Positions 1 through 5,885 of a stretch of 22,951 nucleotides of DNA are shown here, in pieces (within the stretch, counting starts at the first letter, position 1; each line of letters starts with the position of its first letter). Below the pieces are notes generated by a model. The model ran no database searches and had not been told where the DNA came from. It saw only the letters and a program-made list of their open reading frames with translations. A program made the position numbers and the translations under genes. The stretch comes from a virus: positions 1 through 22,951 of IMG/VR virus record IMGVR_UViG_3300036852_000292. One strand, 5' to 3'.

Positions 1-516
1 GTCCTCGTTGCGGTCCTCGGTGCTGTCGGCGGTGCGGTCCACGGTGCGGTCCGCGGTGCGGTCAGCGGTGCGGTCCACGATGCGGTCCACGATGCGGTCG
101 ACGGTGCGGTCCACGGTGCGGTCCACGATGCGGTCCACGATGCGGTCGACGGTGCGGTCCACGGTGCGGTCCGCGATGCGGTCAGCGGTGCGGTCCACGA
201 TGCGGTCCACGGTGCGGTCAGCGGTGCGGTCGGCGGTGCGGTCCACGGTGCGGTCGACGGTGCGGTCAGCGGTGCGGTCGACGATGCGGTCCGCGATGCG
301 GTCCGCGATGCGGTCAGCGATGCGGTCAGCGATGCGGTCCACGATGCGGTCCGCGATGCGGTCGGCGGTGCGGTCCACGATGCGGTCGACGGTGCGGTCA
401 GCGGTGCGGTCCACGATGCGGTCCACGATGCGGTCGACGGTGCGGTCAGCGGTGCGGTCCACGATGCGGTCAGCGGTGCGGTCCACGATGCGGTCGACGA
501 TGCGGTCCGCGGTGCG
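1..516 (+). repeat. 43-unit 12-bp tandem repeat, in frame with a DUF6745-like gene
   Basis: Forty-three consecutive 12-bp units run from the window edge with no insertion or deletion. Units 3-43 (25-516) all fit the consensus GTC NNC GRT GCG; the first two are slightly degenerate. Variation occurs only at three bases: the first two bases of the second codon and the A/G of the third. In the frame that continues into the downstream domain this reads Val-x-(Asp/Gly)-Ala with x = His, Asp, Arg, Ser or Gly. Every third-codon position is fixed in units 3-43. Some higher-order copying is visible: units 7-10 and 11-14 are identical as a 48-bp block. All forward frames are open through the array. Confidence 0.97.
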
Positions 517-1224
517 GTCAGCGAGACGATCCAACGCATGTGGTCGAGTTATCTTGGCGGACAGCTCTGGGTGAGCGGTTGGTACTGGGGCAGCGCCTTC
601 ACGTCGTTCTTTCGCGAGGTGTGCCAGCTCGAACTGAAGGGCAACCTCTGGGATCGGGCGCGGGCCTACGAGGCCACGATGGAATCGGCGTGCTGGTGGT
701 GGCCGCATCGTCGGTTTGTCATGGTTTGTGAGCGACCGACGGTGATTCATCGCGAGCTCGCCGATCCGACGCGTGAGCGTGGCTGGGGCTCTCATCGCTT
801 GCACTGCGATACGGGTCCAGCCGTGGTCTGGCGTGATGGCTGGGGCGTCTGGGCGATTCACGGCGTGCGCGTGCCGCAGCGCATCGTCGAAGCACCGGAA
901 ACGCTGACGCCAGCCGAGATTCTCCACGAACCCAACGCCGAGATCCGCCGCGTGATGTTCACGCGCTTCGGCGAGGACAGGTTTATTCGGGAAAGCGGCG
1001 CGCTGCCGATCCATAGTGACGAAATCGGTGACCTCTATCGCGTCGAGGTGCCAGGCGATGAGGCGCTGGTCATGGTCCGCGTGCTCAACCAGACGCCGGA
1101 GCCTGACGGCTCACTGAAACCGTACTGGCTCCGTGTGCCGCCAGACATGACGCAGGCGCGTCAGGCCGTGGCATGGACCTTCGGCCGAGACGCGGCGACG
1201 TATCAACCGGCGGTGGAAACATGA
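1..1224 (+). CDS. DUF6745-like protein with N-terminal AVx(D/G) tetrapeptide repeats (5' partial)
   Basis: The reading frame is open from base 1 and continues without a stop through the 12-bp repeat array into a globular domain ending at the TGA at 1222-1224, so the true start lies outside the window. About 172 residues are Ala-Val-x-Asp/Gly repeats. The C-terminal ~230 residues are rich in Trp and carry recognisable segments: GQLWVSGWYWGSAFTSFFRE, a WWWPHRRFVMVCERP stretch, DTGPAVVWRDGWGVWAIHGV, and NAEIRRVMFTRFGEDRF. From memory these match the DUF6745 family, whose members often have similar short Val-containing repeats upstream. Function is unknown; the GPAVxWxDGW region resembles short beta-repeat motifs. 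An internal ATG at 538 would give only the globular domain, but the in-frame repeats argue against it as the real start. The repeat could form a solenoid or extended surface (inference). Confidence 0.8.
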   Translation, partial: VLVAVLGAVGGAVHGAVRGAVSGAVHDAVHDAVDGAVHGAVHDAVHDAVDGAVHGAVRDAVSGAVHDAVHGAVSGAVGGAVHGAVDGAVSGAVDDAVRDAVRDAVSDAVSDAVHDAVRDAVGGAVHDAVDGAVSGAVHDAVHDAVDGAVSGAVHDAVSGAVHDAVDDAVRGAVSETIQRMWSSYLGGQLWVSGWYWGSAFTSFFREVCQLELKGNLWDRARAYEATMESACWWWPHRRFVMVCERPTVIHRELADPTRERGWGSHRLHCDTGPAVVWRDGWGVWAIHGVRVPQRIVEAPETLTPAEILHEPNAEIRRVMFTRFGEDRFIRESGALPIHSDEIGDLYRVEVPGDEALVMVRVLNQTPEPDGSLKPYWLRVPPDMTQARQAVAWTFGRDAATYQPAVET

Positions 1225-1454
1225 CCGCCCGCTGGACCGGCACGCTCGTGCTGGTGCTCCTAGTCGCTGGGATGACCGCCCTCGCGTGGTGGCGCCGACG
1301 ATCCGATCAGCCGTATGTCTCGACGGATTGGTTGCGGCATCAGCTTCGCGGGGAGCGAGAGCATTTCGATGGTGTCCATTGGCGATGGCCGGTGAACAAG
1401 GTGGTAAACGAGCACGCCAGATGGAACGCTAATCGACTACGGAAACGCGCATGA
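1221..1454 (+). CDS. Small single-pass membrane protein
   Basis: 77 residues. The ATG at 1221 overlaps the stop of the preceding gene in an ATGA junction, which supports this start and suggests translational coupling. Residues about 7-25 (TGTLVLVLLVAGMTALAWW) form one hydrophobic segment followed by RRR, consistent with an N-out or signal-anchor helix with a positively charged cytoplasmic edge. The remainder is Trp, Arg and His rich (HFDGVHWRWPVNKVVNEHA). I do not recognise the family. A small membrane protein in a phage accessory region could act at the host envelope, but nothing in the sequence shows a specific role. Confidence 0.7.
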   Translation: MTARWTGTLVLVLLVAGMTALAWWRRRSDQPYVSTDWLRHQLRGEREHFDGVHWRWPVNKVVNEHARWNANRLRKRA

Positions 1455-1621
1455 ACGAGATGCTGATCCGTGTCTCAGAGCAAGGCGCCGGCCAGTGGGT
1501 AGCAGAAGTCCAAGGCACGCGCTTTCTCGCCTCCGGGCGCACCGTGCGTGCCGCAATCGAAGCTTTGTTGGCGAAGCTGGAACGGATCGGAGCTGTGGTG
1601 CTAATAAGACGAGGCGCGTAG
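1451..1621 (+). CDS. Small hypothetical protein, HicB-like in outline
   Basis: 56 residues, with its ATG overlapping the previous stop (ATGA). The sequence begins MNEMLIRVSEQGAGQWVAEV, then VQGTRFLASGRTVRAAIEAL and LLAKLERIGAVVLI. The pattern of two short strands followed by an amphipathic helix recalls small HicB-type or single-domain antitoxin-like folds, but it is too short to assign and no HicA partner is adjacent. It ends with a TAG at 1619-1621, after which the coding chain breaks for about 340 bases. Confidence 0.55.
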   Translation: MNEMLIRVSEQGAGQWVAEVQGTRFLASGRTVRAAIEALLAKLERIGAVVLIRRGA

Positions 1622-1957
1622 ATTAAAGCGAGTCCTGACCCTCGCGCCGAACGGCGAACCGGTCAGAGAGGTTGATTTTCGACGGACAACACCAGGGGAA
1701 TCGACCTAGACCTGTAAAGCGCGCAACTGGGGGAGCTCGTAGAAGCGCGCACCGTGGCTGCGGAGCATTAGAGCGGTCGAGCCGTCCGTGCAGCGGACGA
1801 ACAGTCTGATGTGTCGCGTCCCTGTGCTGTACGTAGGGCGCGGGCCTCATCACCGCGAAGAACCCGGCGATGTGATTCGAGGCAGCGCAGGTCCACATCG
1901 GGGACCGCTCTGCCTTTCTCCCGCTTCTGCTTCCCCAACGATAAGGGGAACGAAGAG
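1622..1957. other. Intergenic region without a convincing gene
   Basis: About 336 bases lie between the coupled genes ending at 1621 and the HNH gene at 1958. Reading frames present on either strand have Arg/Ser/Pro-rich shadow-like translations. A short perfect stem (CGTCC/GGACG around a 7-base loop) lies near 1785-1801 and a direct repeat AAGCGCGCA occurs near 1717 and 1745. I see no clear promoter or tRNA. The 3' end has AAGGGG and GAAGAG just before the ATG at 1958, a plausible ribosome binding site. Confidence 0.5.
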
Positions 1958-2365
1958 ATGAAGACGATGTCAAAGGGCACATGTCGACAGCGTATGGAAT
2001 CATTGGAGGAATTTTGGCGTCTTGTTCATTCAGGGAAGAATCGCTTGGACTTGTTACAGCGGTGGGCTCAGAGAGTAATCGCATCAACGGCACCGGACGA
2101 TCAACGAAAGAGACACTATCGATTGATACGAACCGGCAAGCGACAGGTTGGGACCGTTGGTCGGTGTTTTTGTTGTCCACATTACGAGGAACTGATTTGG
2201 CATCACATTATTCAGCTACAACATGGCGGCACCAACCAGCGAATGAATCTCGTGATGATTTGCGAATGGTGCCATGCGGCGATTCACCCGTGGCTGAAAG
2301 CGCCACAGCGGGAAACCGTCGATGAACGATTTCGCCCCGTATGGAGCTCGCCGGTTAGTCACTGA
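1958..2365 (+). CDS. HNH endonuclease
   Basis: 135 residues from the ATG at 1958; an upstream in-frame ATG at 1811 would add an Arg/Ser-rich tail with no domain character, so it was not used. The HNH core is C70-x-C72/C73, then IWHHIIQLQHGG with the HH pair at 82-83, N97, and a second zinc pair C102-x2-C105 followed by H106 and HPW at 110-112. That arrangement (CxxC, HH, N, CxxCH) is the classic beta-beta-alpha-metal HNH nuclease. The N-terminal 65 residues are helical and basic and may bind DNA. Small HNH proteins are common in phages, either as homing-type nucleases or as packaging cofactors. This one lies far from the terminase, so a homing or DNA-processing role is more likely than packaging (inference). 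Confidence 0.85.
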   Translation: MKTMSKGTCRQRMESLEEFWRLVHSGKNRLDLLQRWAQRVIASTAPDDQRKRHYRLIRTGKRQVGTVGRCFCCPHYEELIWHHIIQLQHGGTNQRMNLVMICEWCHAAIHPWLKAPQRETVDERFRPVWSSPVSH

Positions 2366-2371
2366 GCCAGT

Positions 2372-2593
2372 ATGGGAGTGGCGGGGTGCGCGCATCGGCC
2401 GCCGTGTCCATCGGGCACCAGCCGGTTTGTCTGTGGGCAACGGACGCGGACTGAGGATGCCGTGCGGCGCGGCTTGATCACGCGGGAGGCTGGGGCCAGC
2501 CTGCTGGCGAAGTATCGGGTGCCCATGTCGCCAATACATCGCGTCGTGACAGCCGAGCACTTGAAGGGGCCGAGCCAGGACAAGCTGTTATGA
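2372..2593 (+). CDS. Hypothetical protein
   Basis: 73 residues starting at ATG 2372, six bases after the HNH gene stop. The N-terminal third contains two cysteines and several prolines (CAHRPPCPSG). The C-terminal part (DAVRRGLITREAGASLLAKY) looks like a genuine helical segment. No strong ribosome binding site precedes the ATG, so the start is uncertain. The TGA at 2591-2593 overlaps the ATG of a 17-codon frame that leads to the next gene. No family recognised. Confidence 0.5.
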   Translation: MGVAGCAHRPPCPSGTSRFVCGQRTRTEDAVRRGLITREAGASLLAKYRVPMSPIHRVVTAEHLKGPSQDKLL

Positions 2594-2643
2594 GAAATGC
2601 GTGGGGAAGAAGGGCGGACTCTCGGAGCAGGGGAAGCAGCTAA
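2590..2643 (+). CDS. Bridging mini-ORF, 17 codons
   Basis: Its ATG overlaps the stop of the preceding gene (ATGA) and its TAA overlaps the ATG of the following gene at 2643 (TAATG). The peptide (MRNAWGRRADSRSRGSS) has no recognisable features. If translated, its likely role is to carry ribosomes to the next start. It shares its first 14 bases (TTATGAGAAATGCG) with the start region at 3162. Confidence 0.25.
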   Translation: MRNAWGRRADSRSRGSS

Positions 2644-2819
2644 TGACTTACGGCGAATGGTGCCAGTCGCATAATTGCACTCATGCGCACTGTCCGTTCG
2701 GCTGCGATCATCCGCAACCGTTCATTCTCGACGATGGACGGCTGGTCTGTGGACGTTGCGCGTTTGAAGACGATGAGTTAGTCGAGATGATGCCCTGTAG
2801 GCCGGAGATTTGCGAATGA
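2643..2819 (+). CDS. Small Cys/His-rich, probable zinc-binding protein
   Basis: 58 residues from the ATG at 2643, preceded by AGGGGAAG at a good distance. A GTG at 2601 would add 14 residues and cannot be excluded. Residues include CQSHNCTHAHCPFGC, then DGRLVCGRCAFEDDELVEM and a final Cys-containing tail. The CxxC pair following a beta-hairpin-like segment, with the upstream Cys/His cluster, suggests one or two bound zinc ions. It is one of many small zinc-ribbon-type proteins in this genome. Its partner and role are unknown. Confidence 0.65.
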   Translation: MTYGEWCQSHNCTHAHCPFGCDHPQPFILDDGRLVCGRCAFEDDELVEMMPCRPEICE

Positions 2820-3016
2820 GTGAATGGGTGCAGTTATTTCGCGGAGGACTGACATGGCCGGAACTGGTGGCGTTGGAACTGATGAATCAAGAGGAACGAG
2901 CGCGGCGGAAGGGATTATCTGGTACGGGCCGCACGCCTGCCAAGTCTGTGGCGCGACGATCATTAAGGCCGCGCGAGAAAATGGCGGCGCTGAACTTGAA
3001 CCGCCAGATCGACTGA
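2816..3016 (+). CDS. Alternative frame: possible N-terminal half of a frameshifted gene
   Basis: The ATG overlaps the upstream stop in an ATGA junction. The first ~34 residues (MSEWVQLFRGGLTWPELVAL, then ELMNQEERARRKGL) look like real protein. The rest (SGTGRTPAKSVARRSLRPRE) looks like an out-of-frame shadow of the overlapping gene at 2854-3144. Either this is a short leader frame or the two frames were once one gene. See the matching finding. Confidence 0.3.
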   Translation: MSEWVQLFRGGLTWPELVALELMNQEERARRKGLSGTGRTPAKSVARRSLRPREKMAALNLNRQID

Positions 3017-3144
3017 TGCGGATTTTCCATCGCGGTTCCGAAAGTTCCAATCCAGATGTGACATACCCGATGGTCTGGAAGCCGCATGTGCATGCCGATC
3101 CAGCCATCCTCGGCGTCCCGCGAGTGACAGATGAAAAATCATGA
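2854..3144 (+). CDS. Conserved-type small phage zinc-finger protein
   Basis: 96 residues from the ATG at 2854, which follows GGAGG at 2843-2847 with good spacing. The convincing part starts around residue 20: GIIWYGPHACQVCGATIIKA, with a CxxC pair, continuing to a WKPHVH segment near residue 80 that could supply the second pair of metal ligands. The WYGPHxCxxCG signature is one I recall from short phage hypothetical proteins. The first ~19 residues (Gly, Thr and Ser rich) look like noise and overlap a better-looking N-terminus in another frame. The TGA at 3142-3144 is followed at once by a hairpin. Confidence 0.65.
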   Translation: MAGTGGVGTDESRGTSAAEGIIWYGPHACQVCGATIIKAARENGGAELEPPDRLMRIFHRGSESSNPDVTYPMVWKPHVHADPAILGVPRVTDEKS

Positions 3145-3162
3145 GCCCGTACATTACGGGCT
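3144..3162 (+). other. 8-bp stem-loop immediately after a stop codon
   Basis: AGCCCGTA and TACGGGCT form a perfect 8-bp stem around a CAT loop, starting on the last base of the stop at 3142-3144. No T-run follows, so it is not a complete intrinsic terminator. It may protect the upstream mRNA or space the next start at 3164. Confidence 0.6.
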
Positions 3163-3163
3163 T

Positions 3164-3394
3164 ATGAGAAATGCGGGCAAAGGCGGCATCGTGAACACAC
3201 GAAAGGCGCGACTGACGGCACGTCGGGCGGTGAATCGGCAGCTCGCTGAGCGTGATGCTGCGAACCGGTGTACGCATTGCCGCGCCCCATTGCAGGGCGT
3301 CATCGTCGAATCGTTTCTGTCGGATGGTAAGTTCTGTTCAGAGGGCTGCCTGCACGCTCATGAGGCGGTGGAGCGAATGGAGAAGAAGGCTTGA
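3164..3394 (+). CDS. Small zinc-binding (treble-clef-like) protein
   Basis: 76 residues from the ATG at 3164, which lies just beyond the stem-loop. An in-frame ATG at 3131 and a GTG at 3191 are alternatives. The N-terminal half is basic and helical (NTRKARLTARRAVNRQLAER). The core is CTHCRAPL followed by FLSDGKFCSEGCLHAHEAVE. The two CxxC/CxxxC knuckles separated by ~24 residues are typical of a zinc-ribbon or treble-clef fold. The following nuclease gene begins two bases after this stop, so the two are probably co-translated. A specific function cannot be assigned. Confidence 0.65.
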   Translation: MRNAGKGGIVNTRKARLTARRAVNRQLAERDAANRCTHCRAPLQGVIVESFLSDGKFCSEGCLHAHEAVERMEKKA

Positions 3395-3395
3395 T

Positions 3396-3653
3396 ATGGC
3401 GTTCTGGAAGGGCGGAGGGAAGAAGCGACGGGATGCAAACGAGCCAGCATTGATCTCGGCGGCGCGTGATGTGGGCGCGGAATGCTGGCAGGTCAGTTGT
3501 CGGGGCGGACCTGATCTCATCGTGAAGTATCGTGGCCGGTTCTACTGCGGAGAAGTCAAATCTACGAAGGGAAAAGAAACGGAGCACCAGGGGGCGTTTC
3601 CGATCTGGCGCACTGTCGATGACATTCTGAAAGCGATCGGAGCGCGTCGCTAG
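3396..3653 (+). CDS. VRR-NUC-like PD-(D/E)xK nuclease
   Basis: 85 residues from ATG 3396, preceded by GGAGAAGAAGG. Candidate catalytic residues are all present: E16 (NEPALISAAR helix), GPD40 (GGPDLIVKYRGR), E53-V-K55 (CGEVKS) and Q65 (EHQGAF). This E...D...ExK...Q arrangement matches short VRR-NUC or resolvase-type nucleases of the PD-(D/E)xK superfamily, which act on branched or nicked DNA using Mg2+. The length (85) is at the usual lower limit of the family. In phages such stand-alone proteins are thought to process recombination or replication intermediates. Its exact substrate is not shown by the sequence. Confidence 0.8.
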   Translation: MAFWKGGGKKRRDANEPALISAARDVGAECWQVSCRGGPDLIVKYRGRFYCGEVKSTKGKETEHQGAFPIWRTVDDILKAIGARR

Positions 3654-3664
3654 GTGATTGAGGA

Positions 3665-3793
3665 GTGACAAGTTTACGAGCGAGCCTGCTTAATTCTGTC
3701 CGGCCGGCTGGGAAGATTCGAGAAGAGGCCATCTCAGCTCTAAACCGCGGTCGGATTTTCGGTGTGTCGCCGAGGGAGCGGGCTCGCTCGTAA
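3665..3793 (+). CDS. Very short helical protein (possible HTH fragment)
   Basis: 42 residues if started from the GTG at 3665; AGGAG lies directly against this start, so the real start is doubtful. The C-terminal half reads naturally (AGKIREEAISALNRGRIFGV, then SPRERARS), like the start of a DNA-binding or regulatory domain cut off by the TAA at 3791-3793. It may be a small gene or a remnant. The gene after it opens four bases beyond this stop. Confidence 0.4.
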   Translation: MTSLRASLLNSVRPAGKIREEAISALNRGRIFGVSPRERARS

Positions 3794-3796
3794 GAA

Positions 3797-3934
3797 TTGC
3801 GCGATCTCCAGCAGCTCCTCATGGAAATCCCGCAGCGATGGGAGCGCGCACTGGCCACAGCGCAAGCGCGCGGGCGGGCGATCAAGCGACGGTCGCTATG
3901 GAGTGTGGCAGCAACACGGCGCGGAACAGCCTGA
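3797..3934 (+). CDS. Very short helical, basic protein
   Basis: 45 residues from TTG 3797, or 37 from ATG 3821. The sequence (LRDLQQLLMEIPQRWERALA, then TAQARGRAIKRRSLW) reads as amphipathic helix and basic tail, unlike the out-of-frame translations around it. It overlaps the next gene's start by 37 bases. No ribosome binding site is obvious for either start. Function unknown. Confidence 0.4.
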   Translation: MRDLQQLLMEIPQRWERALATAQARGRAIKRRSLWSVAATRRGTA

Positions 3935-4242
3935 GCAAGGTCATTCCGCCGCGACGCTGTCCGCAGTGCAAAGATCTCTTCACGCCGAAGGATCCAGATC
4001 AGGTGTGTTGCGGCTCTGCCTGTTCTCATGCGCGACAGAAAGAGACGCAGCGCGGGTGTCGGTTGACGGCCGCGATCGCTGGGAAGAAGCGGAAACGGCG
4101 GGCACGCCTGCAGGGTCAATTGCGGCAGCAGTTTGGAGTTCTGACGGAGCGGGACGCAGAGCTCTACCGCGTCGGCTACGACGAAGGGTATACGCGGGGG
4201 TACAACGCGGCGTATCACAAGCGACGGACGGTGATGGCCTAA
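3898..4242 (+). CDS. Small zinc-finger protein with basic helical tail
   Basis: 114 residues from ATG 3898; an in-frame ATG at 3838 adds 20 residues of low-complexity sequence and is less likely. The finger is RRCPQCKDLFTPKDPDQVCC followed by GSACSHARQKE. That CxxC...CxxxC pattern is common in phage proteins with a C-terminal charged helix. The middle is highly basic (GKKRKRRARLQGQLRQQFG) and the C-terminus is Tyr rich (LYRVGYDEGYTRGYNAAYHK). A nucleic-acid binding role is plausible. Its stop is joined by TAATG to a 14-codon bridging frame. Confidence 0.65.
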   Translation: MECGSNTARNSLSKVIPPRRCPQCKDLFTPKDPDQVCCGSACSHARQKETQRGCRLTAAIAGKKRKRRARLQGQLRQQFGVLTERDAELYRVGYDEGYTRGYNAAYHKRRTVMA

Positions 4243-4286
4243 TGGGCCTCAGCGCGAAAGCCCGTCGCCAGCTAGGAGCCGAATGA
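4242..4286 (+). CDS. Bridging mini-ORF, 14 codons
   Basis: The ATG overlaps the previous stop (TAATG) and its TGA overlaps the ATG of the DNA methyltransferase (ATGA). The peptide is MGLSAKARRQLGAE. The methyltransferase ribosome binding site (AGGAG, 4274-4278) lies inside it. It probably serves translational coupling if it is used at all. Confidence 0.3.
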   Translation: MGLSAKARRQLGAE

Positions 4287-5035
4287 AGCCGTACTACGAA
4301 CAATCCGGCGTGACGATCTACCACGGAGATTGCCTCGACGTCTTGCCTGAACTGTCTCGGCCTGATCTAATTTTGACTGATCCGCCTTACAACGTTTCTG
4401 CGCGCGGGATTGGCGGTCGCGCCAACACGACGATCGGCCGTGTGCCTCGAAAGGACGGAACAACGCGCGAGATTCAGCGAGACTACGGCGAGTGGGATCA
4501 CGACTGGCAGCCAGAACCATTCGTGAGGCATCTAGCCGAGCTGGTGCGCATGGGAGGCGCCGTCGTGTCGTTCGTTTCGGAGTTCACGATGCCCGCGTTT
4601 TTAGAGAGCGGGCTCGATCATCGCGGCTTGTTGTTCTGGAGAAAGACGAATCCCGAGCCGAGCTTTCGGAAACAGATCGTTCGCGCGATCGAGATGGCAG
4701 TGTGGCAGACGCGAGGCGGTGGCTGGACATTCAACGCAGGCGGTTACTGTCCGAATGTCTGGGACGTGCCGATCATCAACAGCTACACCTGTGAAAACAC
4801 GAACGAGCGGCGTTGGCATCTAACGCAGAAACCCGAGGCGCTGATTCAGCAATGGGTCGCTCTTTTCAGCAACGTTGGCGATCTGGTGCTCGATCCATTT
4901 TTCGGCAGCGGAACGACGTTGGTCTGCGCGAAGCGATTAAACCGACGCGCCGTCGGCATCGAGATCGAAGAGCGTAACTGCGAGATCGCGGCGATACGCT
5001 TGCAGCAGGAAGCCTTACCCTTGGAAGTGGCCTGA
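4283..5035 (+). CDS. DNA methyltransferase, beta class (N6-adenine type)
   Basis: 250 residues, start fixed by AGGAG five bases upstream and an ATGA junction. It opens with MKPYYEQSGVTIYHGDCLDV, a form typical of phage and plasmid N6_N4_Mtase proteins. The catalytic motif IV DPPY is at residues 33-36 and the SAM-binding motif I (DPFFGSGTT) at 204-212. Motif IV before motif I places it in the beta group; DPPY favours N6-adenine over N4-cytosine. The segment RWHLTQKPEALIQQW is the usual motif before motif I. The residues in between form the target-recognition region. No restriction partner is adjacent, so it is an orphan enzyme, most likely protecting phage DNA or altering regulation. The recognition site cannot be read from the sequence. 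Confidence 0.9.
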   Translation: MKPYYEQSGVTIYHGDCLDVLPELSRPDLILTDPPYNVSARGIGGRANTTIGRVPRKDGTTREIQRDYGEWDHDWQPEPFVRHLAELVRMGGAVVSFVSEFTMPAFLESGLDHRGLLFWRKTNPEPSFRKQIVRAIEMAVWQTRGGGWTFNAGGYCPNVWDVPIINSYTCENTNERRWHLTQKPEALIQQWVALFSNVGDLVLDPFFGSGTTLVCAKRLNRRAVGIEIEERNCEIAAIRLQQEALPLEVA

Positions 5036-5322
5036 TGGCGGTTCCCGCGCCCGCCCGTCGCCAGGTGCAGGCCCAGGATCCAATCAGGGAACCCCATGAA
5101 CCGGAATTTTGGCTGCCGAACTGGAAGCCGCTGACTGAACTGGAATGCCGTGAGATGGCCGCGGGTCGCGTTCCAGAGTGGCTCCGCGAGGCGTGTCGGG
5201 CCATGGTGGAATGGACGTTAGAAACAGGATCGCTCGATTACGTCGGTCGGCGCGAGCAGCAGCAGCGGAAGGGACGACGGAGAGGAAGGACGCGCGCGCC
5301 AGTGACGGAGGGGACGGCATGA
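5035..5322 (+). CDS. Hypothetical protein
   Basis: 95 residues; the ATG overlaps the methyltransferase stop by one base (TGATG). The middle has a well-formed helical region (LTELECREMAAGRVPEWLRE, then ACRAMVEWTLETGSLDYVGR). The tail is very basic with QQQRKGRRRGRTR. No family recognised; the basic tail suggests nucleic-acid contact. Confidence 0.65.
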   Translation: MAVPAPARRQVQAQDPIREPHEPEFWLPNWKPLTELECREMAAGRVPEWLREACRAMVEWTLETGSLDYVGRREQQQRKGRRRGRTRAPVTEGTA

Positions 5323-5417
5323 CTCCTGGCCTCGAACTGTTCGCGACCGAGCGGACGGTCGGCTGGGACGCGTTCGGGAATGATGCGCGGTTGTGGGCGC
5401 AAGAGGTGAGCGTATGA
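5319..5417 (+). CDS. Very small hypothetical protein (32 aa)
   Basis: ATG at 5319 overlaps the preceding stop (ATGA) and is preceded by GGAGGGGA, a strong ribosome binding site. The peptide starts MTPGLELFATERTVGWDAFG and ends with RLWAQEVSV. Its stop overlaps the start of the next gene in another ATGA junction. The double coupling and the strong site make it likely to be translated. Function unknown. Confidence 0.6.
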   Translation: MTPGLELFATERTVGWDAFGNDARLWAQEVSV

Positions 5418-5572
5418 AGTGCCCGAGATGCGGCGCCGAGATGGAGCGTGACGTGATCGATGTGGGCTGCGGCGAGATGCCAGCCGGCCATTGGGGTTGT
5501 CCGGAGTGCCACTACGTGGAGCCGACCATCCTCGACGTTCTGATCGAGCCGGAGCCGAAGGCGGAGCCGTGA
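5414..5572 (+). CDS. Zinc-ribbon protein (52 aa)
   Basis: Start at an ATGA junction. Two knuckles are visible, MKCPRCGAEM and GHWGCPECHY, separated by about 25 residues: CPxCG...CPxC, a canonical zinc ribbon. The tail is acidic and proline rich (EPEPKAEP). Such mini-ribbons are frequent in phage genomes and usually unassigned. Confidence 0.7.
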   Translation: MKCPRCGAEMERDVIDVGCGEMPAGHWGCPECHYVEPTILDVLIEPEPKAEP

Positions 5573-5850
5573 TCGTCGGTCTCTACGACGTGGATCGTAC
5601 CGGGTTCCCAAATCTCCCGCTGATGAAGCTGTCGGCGTGGCACAAGGCGATTGGAGATCGCGTGTTACCGCTCAATAGCCCGCAGCCGGCGGACTGCATC
5701 TATGCGTCGGTCGTCTTCTCGTGGAATCGACGCAAGGCCGAGGCGCTGTGGAAGCTCGGCGCGCTGGTCGGCGGCACCGGCTTTTCGCTGAAGACCGAGC
5801 TTCCGCGAGGCGATCGCTCGCACGATCACGATCCCAAAGAGCGTGACTGA
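5569..5850 (+). CDS. B12-binding/radical-SAM-type N-terminal domain protein, apparently cut short
   Basis: 93 residues from a GTG overlapping the previous stop (GTGA). The sequence MIVGLYDVDRTGFPNLPLMK, then LSAWHKAIGDRV, IYASVVFSW and LVGGTGF follows a family I recall from phage proteins related to the N-terminal, B12-binding-like domain of radical SAM enzymes (GLxDVDGxxFPNLxLMKxSxxHK ... VVxGGTGY). In that family more sequence normally follows the GGTGY motif; here the protein ends ~25 residues later in a charged tail (RGDRSHDHDPKERD). No radical-SAM CxxxCxxC motif is present. It could be a stand-alone Rossmann-like module or a decayed gene. Confidence 0.6.
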   Translation: MIVGLYDVDRTGFPNLPLMKLSAWHKAIGDRVLPLNSPQPADCIYASVVFSWNRRKAEALWKLGALVGGTGFSLKTELPRGDRSHDHDPKERD

Positions 5851-5885
5851 TCTTGCGCGCGATCCAGGGAGGCCCCGGTGAGCCA

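Noticed and set aside
1-516. Diversity-generating retroelement variable repeat or CRISPR array
   Set aside because: There is no reverse transcriptase gene and no second template copy in the window, variation is not limited to adenines, and there are no repeat/spacer units.
8-574. A long frame of MRSx/VRSx repeats over the repeat array
   Set aside because: It is a frame shadow. The frame that runs through the repeats into the recognisable DUF6745-like domain is a different one (bases 1-1224); all forward frames are open in this array because of its period of 12.
1775-1860. tRNA-like stem with a 7-base loop (GTGCAGC) that would read as a Cys anticodon
   Set aside because: Only the anticodon-like stem is present. 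No D-arm, no TTCRA-type T-loop and no acceptor stem could be paired around it.
1811-1957. N-terminal extension of the HNH protein from ATG 1811
   Set aside because: The added 49 residues are Arg/Ser rich without domain character, and ATG 1958 has a better upstream ribosome binding site.
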